Translations under genes and position numbers: made by a program
Notes under the pieces: generated by a model
What the model was told of the DNA's origin: nothing
Databases searched by the model: none
Seen by the model: the letters and a program-made list of their open reading frames with translations, nothing else
In this document: piece by piece, positions 1-6,206 of the stretch
Layout: the number at the start of each line of letters is the position of its first letter
Numbering within the stretch: position 1 is the first letter of the stretch
Source: an uncultured bacterium
GTDB taxonomy: Bacteria; Actinomycetota; Coriobacteriia; Coriobacteriales; Coriobacteriaceae
DNA length: 6,337 nucleotides
NCBI GenBank assembly: GCA_905216075.1
Contig: CAJMSO010000105.1
Coordinates: 1 to 6,337, forward strand
Direction: 5' to 3'

Positions 1-2092
1 CCGACTGCAGCAGCGTTGCGGCGGCAACGGACTCAACGTGGCGCTGAGCCAGCGTGCGGTTGCCGTAACGGGCAAAGATAACCTCGCCCTGCTCGGTGAG
101 CTTAAAGAAGCAGTTGACCGAACCCTTGGGCTGCGCCAGCACGGCCTTGTTGGCCGGGCCGCCGCCACGGCCCACGGCACCGCCGCGACCGTGCATGAGC
201 ACCAGGTCGATATCGTTCTTCTCGGCCCACTTGGCAATGCGCTCCTGCGCGGAGTGCAGCGCGAGCATAGCCGTGGTAGGACCGGCATCCTTGGAGGAGT
301 CGGAATAGCCCAGCATGACCTCCATGCGGCGGTTGGTCTGGGCAAGGCGCTTTTGCACCACAGGCAGCGTAAGCATCTGGTCGAGCACGTCGACGCAGCC
401 CTCGAGGTCCTCGAGCTGCTCGAACAGCGGGATTACGTCGAGCTCGGGGACATCCTCCTCGTGTGCAAAGGACAGGTGGGCAAGCTCAAAGACGTCGGCC
501 ACATGCTGGGCGCTCTTGGTGAACGAAATGATGTAGCGGTGCGCCATCTTCTTGCCGTAGCGCTTTTGGATGGAGCCGATAGCGCGGAAGGTATCGATGA
601 CCTCGCGCGTCATGGGCTGCAGGTCGCCATGGATACCGTTCTCGTGGATATCCTTGAGGGCGCGGGCGTGCACCACGGAGTGCTGACGGAACTCCATCTC
701 GACCATATGGAAGCCGAAGGACTCGACCTGCCAGATGATGGTCTGGACCGGGCCGTAGGCAGCACGGACGGCACCGCAGGCAGCCAGGGAGCGCTGGACG
801 ACGCGCAGGTCCTCCAGGAACTCATCGGCGCTGTGATACATCGTGTCGGTAATACGGCGCACGGTGGCGTTCAGGCGGTCGGCCATGACGAGCATGACGG
901 CGCGATGCGGCTCGTGCTCGGAAATCAGCTCGGCGCGGGCCGTGTACTGGGTGCTCATCTCGACCTGATGGTTCCACAGGTTGATGAGCTCGGCAGACGG
1001 CTTGCTGTAGGTGGCCTCGAGCGTGAGGTTGCGGCCGATGCGGCGGCACTTGTCCTCGAGCTTGAGCACCATGTGAGTGAAGTACTTGGCGGCGACCTCA
1101 CGGCTCACCTTGGCGGTGACGTTGGGGTTACCGTCGCGGTCGGAACCGATCCAGCTGCCGGGATGGAAGAACGCCGGGCACAGCGGCGGCACGGTACCGG
1201 CCTTATCACCCAGCACCCAGTCGTCAAAACGACGATAGATGACGGGGATAACGTCGAACAGCGTGTTATCGAAGATGTCGATGATGGTATCGGCTTCCTC
1301 GACCGGCGTGGGCTTCTTGAGCGCGATGGGACTCGTACGCACCAGGGCGTCGATCTCCTGCAGCATATGGCGCTCGTTCTCCACCAGGTCGGAGCCGCCC
1401 AGACGCGGACGCTCCTCCAGCAGGTTGGAGATACGGCGAATCTTGCCCTCGACGGCCTTACGACGGGCCTCGGTGGGGTGTGCGGTAAAGACGGGATGGA
1501 ACTCAAGCTTGCCGAGCAGCTCGTTGGCGCCCTCGACGCCCAGCTCATTCACCAGCTGGTGATAGGCGACGGTGAGCTCGTTGGCGGGATCGACCTCGGT
1601 ATCGGTCGACGCACCGGCCTCGCGCTCGCGCAGCTGCGCCACACGGTAGTTCTCCTCCGACAGGTTTGCCAGGTGGAAGAAGCTCGTAAAGGCGCGGACG
1701 ATAACCTGTTGCTTATCGAGCGGCAGGCTGTCGATCAGATCAACGACCTCACGAAACGCCACGGCGGTGGGCTCGTCGGCAGTGGGCACGCCCTGCTCGT
1801 CGACGGCTTCGTCGGCAGCGCAGGTACCGGGGTTGCCGGCATTGACCACAATCTCGGCTGTCAAAATCTTGTCGAACAGGTCCGCGATCTCGGGATCATA
1901 CTCGCTAAGCACACGGCGCTCCAGGCGCAAGAACAGCGCCAGATTGTCGCGCAGCTCCTCGGGGATCTCGATCTCGGCGAGACGCTCCTTGGATTCGGCA
2001 TTCGAGCCGATTCGGTTAACGAGGCGGTTGACCACGGCAGCGACGCGCGCCGCGGCTTCGGGTACAGACTGGTTGCTTAGGTTCTCAGCCAC
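1..2092 (-). CDS. ppc: Phosphoenolpyruvate carboxylase, 3' end cut by window
   Basis: This enzyme adds bicarbonate to phosphoenolpyruvate to give oxaloacetate and phosphate in the cytoplasm, the anaplerotic step feeding C4 acids and amino acids. The visible 697 codons contain the family's catalytic signatures in order: FTAHPTEARR with the catalytic His at about 205, GSDRDGNP at 316-323, GYSDSSKDAG at 595-603, and HGRGGAVGRGGGP at 634-646. By comparison with the E. coli enzyme (His138, His579), roughly 240 C-terminal residues, including the regulatory C-terminus, lie beyond the left edge. The region before the FxxFxxLAN segment (138-143) is about 60 residues longer than in E. coli and includes an acidic, low-complexity stretch near 85-110. 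I chose the GTG at 2092 because GGGAGG ends 4 bases before it. An in-frame ATG at 2104 sits almost on top of another Shine-Dalgarno sequence. The identity is essentially certain; the start is less so. Confidence 0.97.
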   Translation of the reverse strand, partial: MAENLSNQSVPEAAARVAAVVNRLVNRIGSNAESKERLAEIEIPEELRDNLALFLRLERRVLSEYDPEIADLFDKILTAEIVVNAGNPGTCAADEAVDEQGVPTADEPTAVAFREVVDLIDSLPLDKQQVIVRAFTSFFHLANLSEENYRVAQLREREAGASTDTEVDPANELTVAYHQLVNELGVEGANELLGKLEFHPVFTAHPTEARRKAVEGKIRRISNLLEERPRLGGSDLVENERHMLQEIDALVRTSPIALKKPTPVEEADTIIDIFDNTLFDVIPVIYRRFDDWVLGDKAGTVPPLCPAFFHPGSWIGSDRDGNPNVTAKVSREVAAKYFTHMVLKLEDKCRRIGRNLTLEATYSKPSAELINLWNHQVEMSTQYTARAELISEHEPHRAVMLVMADRLNATVRRITDTMYHSADEFLEDLRVVQRSLAACGAVRAAYGPVQTIIWQVESFGFHMVEMEFRQHSVVHARALKDIHENGIHGDLQPMTREVIDTFRAIGSIQKRYGKKMAHRYIISFTKSAQHVADVFELAHLSFAHEEDVPELDVIPLFEQLEDLEGCVDVLDQMLTLPVVQKRLAQTNRRMEVMLGYSDSSKDAGPTTAMLALHSAQERIAKWAEKNDIDLVLMHGRGGAVGRGGGPANKAVLAQPKGSVNCFFKLTEQGEVIFARYGNRTLAQRHVESVAAATLLQS

Positions 2093-2112
2093 GTTTCCTC
2101 CCATTCCTCCTT
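2093..2112 (-). promoter_or_regulatory. Doubled ribosome binding site before ppc
   Basis: Reading the minus strand, AAGGAGGA (2112-2105) is followed directly by an in-frame ATG (2104-2102), then GGGAGG (2102-2097), AAAC and the GTG at 2092. The first Shine-Dalgarno is about 1 base from the ATG (too close) and about 13 from the GTG (long). The second is 4 bases from the GTG (usable). This favours GTG as the start, and both purine-rich segments may help load ribosomes there. The alternative would add only four residues (M-G-G-N). Confidence 0.6.
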
Positions 2113-2136
2113 CTATGCACGTAACATGCGGTATTC

Positions 2137-2142
2137 ATTATA
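2137..2142 (-). promoter_or_regulatory. Candidate -10 element of the ppc promoter
   Basis: The minus strand reads a perfect TATAAT here, 44 bases before the ppc GTG, which would put the transcription start near 2130 and give a leader of about 38 nt. No good TTGACA-like hexamer lies 16-18 bases upstream; the best (GTCGAA) matches poorly. The -35 position overlaps one of two palindromic sites at 2151-2198, so a bound protein could control or replace -35 recognition. This is inferred from sequence only. Confidence 0.5.
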
Positions 2143-2150
2143 GGCGCTTG

Positions 2151-2198
2151 GGAAATACTTTCGACACTGATTGCGCTTTACCACACAAAAGTATTTTC
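2151..2198. promoter_or_regulatory. Paired A/T-rich palindromes upstream of ppc (operator-like)
   Basis: Two related 13-base sites face each other: GGAAATACTTTCG at 2151-2163 and CAAAAGTATTTTC at 2186-2198 (11 of 13 identical when one is reverse-complemented). Each is itself an imperfect palindrome of the form GAAA-N3-TTTC or AAAA-N3-TTTT. Their centres are 35 bp apart, a little over three helical turns. Relative to the predicted ppc start they lie at about -21 to -33 and -56 to -68. A further half-site resembling GAAATAC occurs near 2230-2236. The arrangement suggests binding of a dimeric regulator, but I cannot name a family with this motif. Confidence 0.4.
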
Positions 2199-2256
2199 TG
2201 CATTGCAAGGGTTTTTGCCCCAAATGGTCGTATTTCTCGGTGGGCGGCATACGTAA

Positions 2257-2292
2257 ACGGGGGCATTCCGCATAAAAGCGAAACACCCCCGT
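2257..2292 (-). terminator. Strong hairpin after hisS, probable terminator
   Basis: A 15-bp stem closes a 6-base loop about 58 bases past the hisS stop. In minus-strand RNA all 15 positions pair, including three G-U wobbles; in plus-strand RNA the same three positions are C-A mismatches, so the structure serves minus-strand transcripts. The run after the stem is only GUUUACGU, a weak U tract. It may thus be an inefficient terminator, a 3'-end stabiliser for hisS mRNA, or a copy of a dispersed hairpin. Confidence 0.55.
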
Positions 2293-2349
2293 AACAATCG
2301 CTCTCCATGAGCAGGGCACGTTAGCAGGCCCGCAGCTCAAAAAGATGCG

Positions 2350-3660
2350 CTACAGGCGCTCGCGAACCGCCTCGACCACATTGGCCAGATCGACGAGAAC
2401 CTCGTCATGGCTTTGCATGTCGCGCGCCTTGACCTTGCCGGCGGCAAGCTCGTCGCCGCCCAAGACCAAAATGAGCTTGGCGCCCACCTTGTCGGCCTGC
2501 TTAAACTGAGCCTTGAGCGAACGGCCCTGGTAGTCGGCCTCGGTCACGATACCTGCAGCGCGAAGCTCCTGCGTAATGGCGAAGACGTTCTGGCGCAACT
2601 CCTTGCCGGCGTTGGCGACGTAGACGCACGGGGCCTCATCGGCACCCAGGTCGCCGCCAAAGGCCTGTAGGGCCAGCAGGGCGCGCTCAAAACCGACGGC
2701 GAAGCCGACGCCTGCCGTGGGCTTGCCGCCCTCGAGCTCGACCAGGCCGTCGTAGCGGCCGCCGCCGATGGAGCCGACGCCGGCGCCAGGGGCCTCGACC
2801 TCAAAGACGGTACGGGTGTAGTAGTCCAGGCCGCGCACCAAGGTGGGATCCTCGACATACTCGATACCGGCGGCATCCAGATAGCGCTTGACCTGCTCGT
2901 AGTGCTCGCGGCACTCGTCGCACAGGTTGTCACCCATCAGCGGAGCCTCGGCCATGATCTCGCGGCAATGGTCGTTCTTGCAGTCGAAGGCGCGCAGCGG
3001 GTTAAGCTCGGCGCGCTCGCGGCACTCGTCGCACATCTCGTCGGCGTGGTCGAGAATGAACTGCTTAACCTGCTCGCGATAGGCCGGACGGCACTGGGGA
3101 TCGCCCATCGAGTTAATGAGCAGACGGAGCTTGGAAAGATCGAAGCCCAGACGCTTGTAGAACTCCATGAGCATGATGATGCACTCGGCGTCTGCCGCCG
3201 GATCGGGAGCGCCGAGCCACTCGATGCCCACCTGATGGAACTGGCGCAGGCGGCCCTTCTGGGGACGCTCGCCGCGGAACATGGCCTCGGCGTAGTACGC
3301 CTTAAACGGCGTGGAGCCCTGGGGCACCAGGTTGTTCTCCACGACGGCGCGCACCACACCGGCCGTGCCCTCGGGACGAAGGGCCAGACGCTGCTTAGGC
3401 TTGAGCTTGGTATCGGTGCCTTCGGTAAAGACGCGCTCCAGGTTGGCGCCGCTAAACACGCGGAACATCTCCTTGCGCACGACGTCGGTCGACTGGCCGA
3501 TGCCGTGGACAAACACGTCCACCTGCTCGATCGCGGGCGTCTCGATGGGCTTAAAGCCAAACGGCTCGAATACGCTGGCCGCAATCTGCTGCATCTTTTG
3601 CCAGGCGCGCATCTCGGCGCCGATAAGGTCGCGGGTTCCCTCCGCCTTCTGTGCCTGCAT
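2350..3660 (-). CDS. hisS: Histidyl-tRNA synthetase
   Basis: This class II synthetase charges tRNA-His with histidine using ATP in the cytoplasm. The 436-residue protein is a little above the usual 420-430. Visible features are the GTRDLIGAE opening of motif 1 (residues 8-16), motif 2 FRGERPQKGRLRQFHQ (128-143), the histidine-specific LVRGLDYYTRTVFE (about 275-288), motif 3 around AGVGFAVGFER (316-326), and a C-terminal anticodon-binding domain from about residue 345. The insertion between motifs 2 and 3 carries six cysteines (210, 213, 227, 232, 247, 250) in CxxC and CxxxxC spacings, suggesting a structural zinc site. The ATG at 3660 is preferred: AAAGGTG lies 7 bases upstream, whereas the in-frame TTG two codons earlier is too close to it. 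The gene has its own promoter just upstream and no room for a T-box leader, so histidine or tRNA control of that type is unlikely. Confidence 0.97.
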   Translation of the reverse strand: MQAQKAEGTRDLIGAEMRAWQKMQQIAASVFEPFGFKPIETPAIEQVDVFVHGIGQSTDVVRKEMFRVFSGANLERVFTEGTDTKLKPKQRLALRPEGTAGVVRAVVENNLVPQGSTPFKAYYAEAMFRGERPQKGRLRQFHQVGIEWLGAPDPAADAECIIMLMEFYKRLGFDLSKLRLLINSMGDPQCRPAYREQVKQFILDHADEMCDECRERAELNPLRAFDCKNDHCREIMAEAPLMGDNLCDECREHYEQVKRYLDAAGIEYVEDPTLVRGLDYYTRTVFEVEAPGAGVGSIGGGRYDGLVELEGGKPTAGVGFAVGFERALLALQAFGGDLGADEAPCVYVANAGKELRQNVFAITQELRAAGIVTEADYQGRSLKAQFKQADKVGAKLILVLGGDELAAGKVKARDMQSHDEVLVDLANVVEAVRERL

Positions 3661-3702
3661 GGGCAAACACCTTTCTTTTGTATCGCGTCATAGATAGTGG
3701 AC

Positions 3703-3708
3703 ATTATA
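3703..3708 (-). promoter_or_regulatory. Candidate -10 element of the hisS promoter
   Basis: The minus strand reads a perfect TATAAT, 42 bases before the hisS ATG, predicting a leader of about 36 nt. Exactly 17 bases upstream, where a -35 hexamer belongs, the sequence is CGCCGC, the base of the large palindrome at 3726-3785. There is no TG extension. The promoter therefore has a consensus -10 but no recognisable -35; the palindrome may have replaced the original upstream half, or an activator may act there. Confidence 0.5.
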
Positions 3709-3725
3709 CGGCACAAAGCAGCAAC

Positions 3726-3785
3726 GCGGCGGCGCGTCTGACCGAACGAGGGTATGGGGACTCGTTCGGCCAGATGCGCCGCCGC
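3726..3785. repeat. Imperfect palindrome 1 (25-bp arms, 10-base loop)
   Basis: The arms at 3726-3750 and 3761-3785 match at 23 of 25 positions around the loop GGTATGGGGA. The core of the arm is CCGAACGAG and the outer part is a GCGGCGGCGC block. Each RNA strand would keep one G-U wobble and one true mismatch, so strand preference cannot be read from it. No U tract follows on either side, which argues against a simple intrinsic terminator. It lies 65 bases upstream of the hisS start codon and abuts the -35 position of that promoter. Confidence 0.8.
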
Positions 3786-3792
3786 TGTTTGT

Positions 3793-3854
3793 GACCCGTT
3801 TTCCTCCGTCTCCTTCGGATCACGTGATCTGTTGGGGGCGGAGGAAAACGGATC
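3793..3854. repeat. Imperfect palindrome 2 with GATCACGTGATC core
   Basis: The arms CCGTTTTCCTCCG (3796-3808) and its exact reverse complement (3839-3851) are perfect over 13 bp and extend outward with one mismatch to 3793 and 3854. The roughly 30-base centre contains a perfect 12-bp palindrome, GATCACGTGATC (3818-3829), so the element could form a stem with a second hairpin at its tip, or present a CACGTG-type protein site. Only 7 bases separate it from palindrome 1. No T-rich tail follows on either strand. Confidence 0.75.
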
Positions 3855-3867
3855 ATTTCGTAGGCCC

Positions 3868-3927
3868 GTGACCGCCTTGGAAACCGAATGATGGTACGAG
3901 CATCCATGCGGCTTCCAGGGCGGCCAC
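3868..3927. repeat. Imperfect palindrome 3 downstream of the broken MFS gene
   Basis: The 18-base arms at 3868-3885 and 3910-3927 match at 15 of 18 positions, with one further G-C pair and a short inner ATGG/CCAT stem. In minus-strand RNA two of the three differences become G-U wobbles, leaving one mismatch. It begins 38 bases after the MFS stop codon on that transcript, so it may mark the 3' end of the hydrolase-transporter message, though no U tract follows. It is 13 bases from palindrome 2, the third such unit in about 200 bp. I see nothing coding in 3661-3964. Confidence 0.65.
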
Positions 3928-3964
3928 AAACAGAACGGGGCAAACAGAAAAGAGCGACGGACGT

Positions 3965-4752
3965 CTACTCCCCCGCCACGCTTGCACGCAGCTTGGCGGC
4001 GATGGGCTCAGACGCCAGCAGAAACACCAACATAGCCACCGAGCACACCAAGCAGACAATCCAGGTGCTCGCAAAAGAGCCCGTGGCATCGAACAGCACG
4101 CCCGAGACGATGGCGCCCACGATGCCGCCGACCATCTCAAGCGAGGTAATGGTGCCCGTGACCTTGCCGAGATCGGCCATGCCAAACTGCTTGGACGCGG
4201 CTGGGCAGTGCCGCCACCATGCAGATAGCCGCGAGCACTAAGAAGGCGGAACGCCAGCCAACGCTCACGATAAGCGAGCTCACGATGGGAGACAGAATAG
4301 CGCCGCCAAAGCCCGTGCCCGAAAGTGCGATGGAAATGGCAAGGCCTCGCTTGGCCGTAAACCAGTTGGCGGTCACAAGGCTAATAAGTAGTCGGGTCGA
4401 GGCGACGGCAAAGCAGCCCGAGACGGCAAAGAGCACGTAGACCTGCCACAGCTCACCGACAAAGCTCATGCCGGCAAGAACGGCAGAGGTGGCGATTACA
4501 GTGAGGGAGCCCAAAATGCGACCGCTTACTTTATCGGCAACATGACCGATCACAAGTGAGCTGATAACGCTCACCACGGTGGAGATCGCATTGGAGATGT
4601 TGTACTGCGCAAGAGAAATACCCCAAGTCGCTGACGATGAGCGGCTGGAACAGGCTCATGCAGTTGACGAAAATGGTGTAGCACGTGGCCATGATCACAA
4701 AGCCGGAAGCCACCACGAGCCAGCCGGGGAAGAACTTACGCTGCTGGGACAT
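3965..4752 (-). pseudogene. MFS transporter remnant: frameshift plus internal deletion
   Basis: Fragments in three reading frames together spell a major facilitator superfamily permease resembling the oxalate/formate antiporter-like branch. From the ATG at 4752 (AAGGAG 4 bases upstream) helix 1 is readable as far as LIVSDLG. One base too many in the G run at 4621-4624 then shifts the frame; removing it restores DLGISLAQYNISN. The second frame carries helices 2-6, including the loop GHVADKVSGR and RGLAISIALSGTG. Near 4200 the frame changes again, and the third frame resumes only at QFGMADLGKVTG, giving helices 11 and 12 and the FDATGS loop. The sum is about 262 codons against a usual 400-430, so helices 7-10 and the central loop are gone. 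Translation from the start codon would stop after 73 residues. It follows the hydrolase by 39 bases, suggesting a former operon in which it imported that enzyme's substrate. A sequencing error could explain the G run but not the missing block. Confidence 0.88.
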
Positions 4753-4791
4753 ACTGCTCCTTTTTAAACAAACGAGTAGCAAGATTGGGTG

Positions 4792-6090
4792 CTACCGGTG
4801 GTCGGCGATGTAGCCCAAAGCGACGGCGGCATAAGCCGCGGCGCCAAGGGGAAGCTCGGCATCGCTAAAACGTGCCTTGGGATGATGCTGAGCAAAATGC
4901 TCGTCCGTATCAGTCACGGCAGCGCCCACGGTAAAGTACGCACTCGGGATCTCGCTCGAGATAAGCGCAAAGTCCTCGCTCGCCATGGCGTGGAACAGCG
5001 GCAGGAAGGCGGCCTTGGGCAGCGTCGCGCCCACATAGCCAAGCGAAGCCTGGGTCATGTCGTCATCGAGCACGAGCGGGGGAACATCCGAGAGCGTCTC
5101 GATGGTGGCCGGCGTACGATAGGGCGTGGCAACACCTTTGACGACCTCCGCGATGCGGGTCTTGAGGTGAGCCATGAGCTCAACATCAAAGCCGCGCAGC
5201 GTGCCTTCGAGCACGCAGGTATCTGGGATGACGTTAGCCGCTTGACCACCGGCAAACTTACCCACGGTCAGTACGACCTCCTTGGCCGCCGGCACCTCGC
5301 GGGAGATGAGCTCCTGAAGCGCCAGATGCACTTGGACGCCGGCCGTGATGGGGTCGATGCAGATCTCGGGGCTGGAACCGTGGCCGCCCTTGCCCTGGAG
5401 CGTGATGCGGAAACCGTACACGCCCGAAAGCGCCGGGCTCCCATAGAGCACCAGGCCGAGCGGCGATTGGCTGTTGACGTGCATGGCAAAGGCAGCCTGG
5501 GGGCGCGGGTTCTGCAGCAGGCCATCGGCGATGGCAGCGCGTGCCCCTTCAAAGGTCTCCTCGCCCGGCTGGAACAGCAGTTTGACGGTGGCATTGGCGT
5601 CGACGAGCTCGGCCTCGCGAGCTTTGAGCAGGCGCGCCGCACCAAGCAGCGCCGTCGCGTGCATATCGTGGCCGCAAGCATGCATGCAGCCGTTGGTGGA
5701 TGCAAAGGGCTCGCCGGATTCCTCGGCAACGGGCAGGGCATCCATGTCGCCGCGCAGCATAACGACCGTACCGGCCTGCTCGTCCTTGCACGTGCCATTG
5801 CCCTGAGCGGCCGCGGCCGCACCGGCACCGATCAGGCCAACGACGCAGGAACCGTCGACTAGCGTGGTATGGGGGATGTCCATCTCGTCCAGACGCGCCC
5901 GGATATAGGCAGACGTCTGCGGAAGATTGTTACCGAGCTCAGGCATCTGGTGTAGATCGTGTCGCCACGCAGCGAGCTCGTCTGCAAAAGCCTGAGCTTC
6001 TGCGACAAGACCGTCGCCGATAGCGGTCTGCGCCGCTGTGGTAGCCTGAGGCGCTGGTTGCGGTTGAAAATCGGACAGAGCTGATGCCAT
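4792..6090 (-). CDS. M20D-family metal-dependent amidohydrolase / aminoacylase
   Basis: This 432-residue protein belongs to the group that includes hippurate hydrolase, N-acyl-amino-acid amidohydrolases and aminobenzoyl-glutamate hydrolase. These enzymes release an amino acid from an N-acyl or peptide-like conjugate with a two-metal centre. In order: GDMDALP (114-120), CMHACGHDMHATALLGAARL with ligands Cys139 and His141, PGEETFEGA with Glu177/178 as base and ligand, AMHV with His204, GGHGSSPE with His237 at the start of the dimerisation domain, MASEDF (369-374), and a C-terminal HHPKARFSDAELPLGA (402 onward). All expected metal residues are present, so it should be active. I see no signal peptide or membrane helix; the first 25 residues are a plain Ala/Gln/Pro-rich tail. 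An Ala-rich insert lies at about 88-105. The ATG at 6090 has GGAGG 6 bases upstream; longer forms would run through the leader. The substrate cannot be told from sequence. Confidence 0.93.
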   Translation of the reverse strand: MASALSDFQPQPAPQATTAAQTAIGDGLVAEAQAFADELAAWRHDLHQMPELGNNLPQTSAYIRARLDEMDIPHTTLVDGSCVVGLIGAGAAAAAQGNGTCKDEQAGTVVMLRGDMDALPVAEESGEPFASTNGCMHACGHDMHATALLGAARLLKAREAELVDANATVKLLFQPGEETFEGARAAIADGLLQNPRPQAAFAMHVNSQSPLGLVLYGSPALSGVYGFRITLQGKGGHGSSPEICIDPITAGVQVHLALQELISREVPAAKEVVLTVGKFAGGQAANVIPDTCVLEGTLRGFDVELMAHLKTRIAEVVKGVATPYRTPATIETLSDVPPLVLDDDMTQASLGYVGATLPKAAFLPLFHAMASEDFALISSEIPSAYFTVGAAVTDTDEHFAQHHPKARFSDAELPLGAAAYAAVALGYIADHR

Positions 6091-6120
6091 AGATGCCCTC
6101 CAGTAACGTTTTTGCAGCAC

Positions 6121-6142
6121 GCACTTTGATAGCGTAAAGTGC
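6121..6142. promoter_or_regulatory. Inverted repeat in the hydrolase leader
   Basis: GCACTTT (6121-6127) and AAAGTGC (6136-6142) form a perfect 7-bp inverted repeat around 8 bases, ending about 30 bases before the amidohydrolase ATG. The size suits an operator for a dimeric regulator, and it sits between the upstream terminator and the start codon, where the promoter must be. I could not find a convincing -10/-35 pair in 6091-6167, so its position relative to a transcription start is unknown. It could also act as a small RNA hairpin. Confidence 0.4.
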
Positions 6143-6167
6143 AAGGCACAACTGTAAGGGCATGACA

Positions 6168-6194
6168 TAAAAAATGCCGCCCTGGGAGGGCGGC
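6168..6194 (-). terminator. Intrinsic terminator after the EamA gene
   Basis: On the minus strand GCCGCCC, loop TCCCA and GGGCGGC form a perfect 7-bp GC stem (6194-6176), followed by ATTTTTT (6175-6169). It begins 12 bases past the TAA of the partial transporter gene. This is a standard Rho-independent terminator, and it separates that gene from the hydrolase, which must have its own promoter in 6091-6167. Confidence 0.92.
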
Positions 6195-6206
6195 GCAACA
6201 AGTTGT

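Noticed and set aside
38..2080. A 680-codon open frame on the plus strand across ppc
   Set aside because: It is in exact codon register with ppc and stays open only because ppc avoids TTA, CTA and TCA codons. Its protein has no recognisable family, while the opposite strand has all PEP carboxylase motifs.
2309..2338. Weak hairpin just after the hisS stop (GAGC/GCTC and GGGC/GCCC)
   Set aside because: Two 4-bp stems with an uneven internal loop and no U tract; expected by chance at this GC content.
2113..2340. Small minus-strand open frame in the hisS-ppc gap with a repeated QCRKYF peptide
   Set aside because: The peptide repeat is a by-product of the two palindromic DNA sites. The frame runs through the hairpin and the ppc -10, and I saw no support for it as a gene.
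3661..3720. T-box or other riboswitch in front of hisS
   Set aside because: The predicted leader is only about 36 nt, with no T-box sequence and no terminator/antiterminator pair.
3704..3943. Small open frames through the intergenic palindromes
   Set aside because: They are arginine/proline/serine-rich translations of palindromic GC-rich DNA with no ribosome binding site or family resemblance.
4789..5862. A 357-codon plus-strand open frame opposite the amidohydrolase, and a 263-codon one opposite hisS (2902-3693)
   Set aside because: Both are antisense shadows of genes with complete catalytic motifs, and their translations look like composition-driven sequence.
6091..6201. Upstream extension of the amidohydrolase by 37 residues
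   Set aside because: It would start inside the terminator of the preceding gene and cross the leader; the ATG at 6090 has a well-spaced GGAGG.
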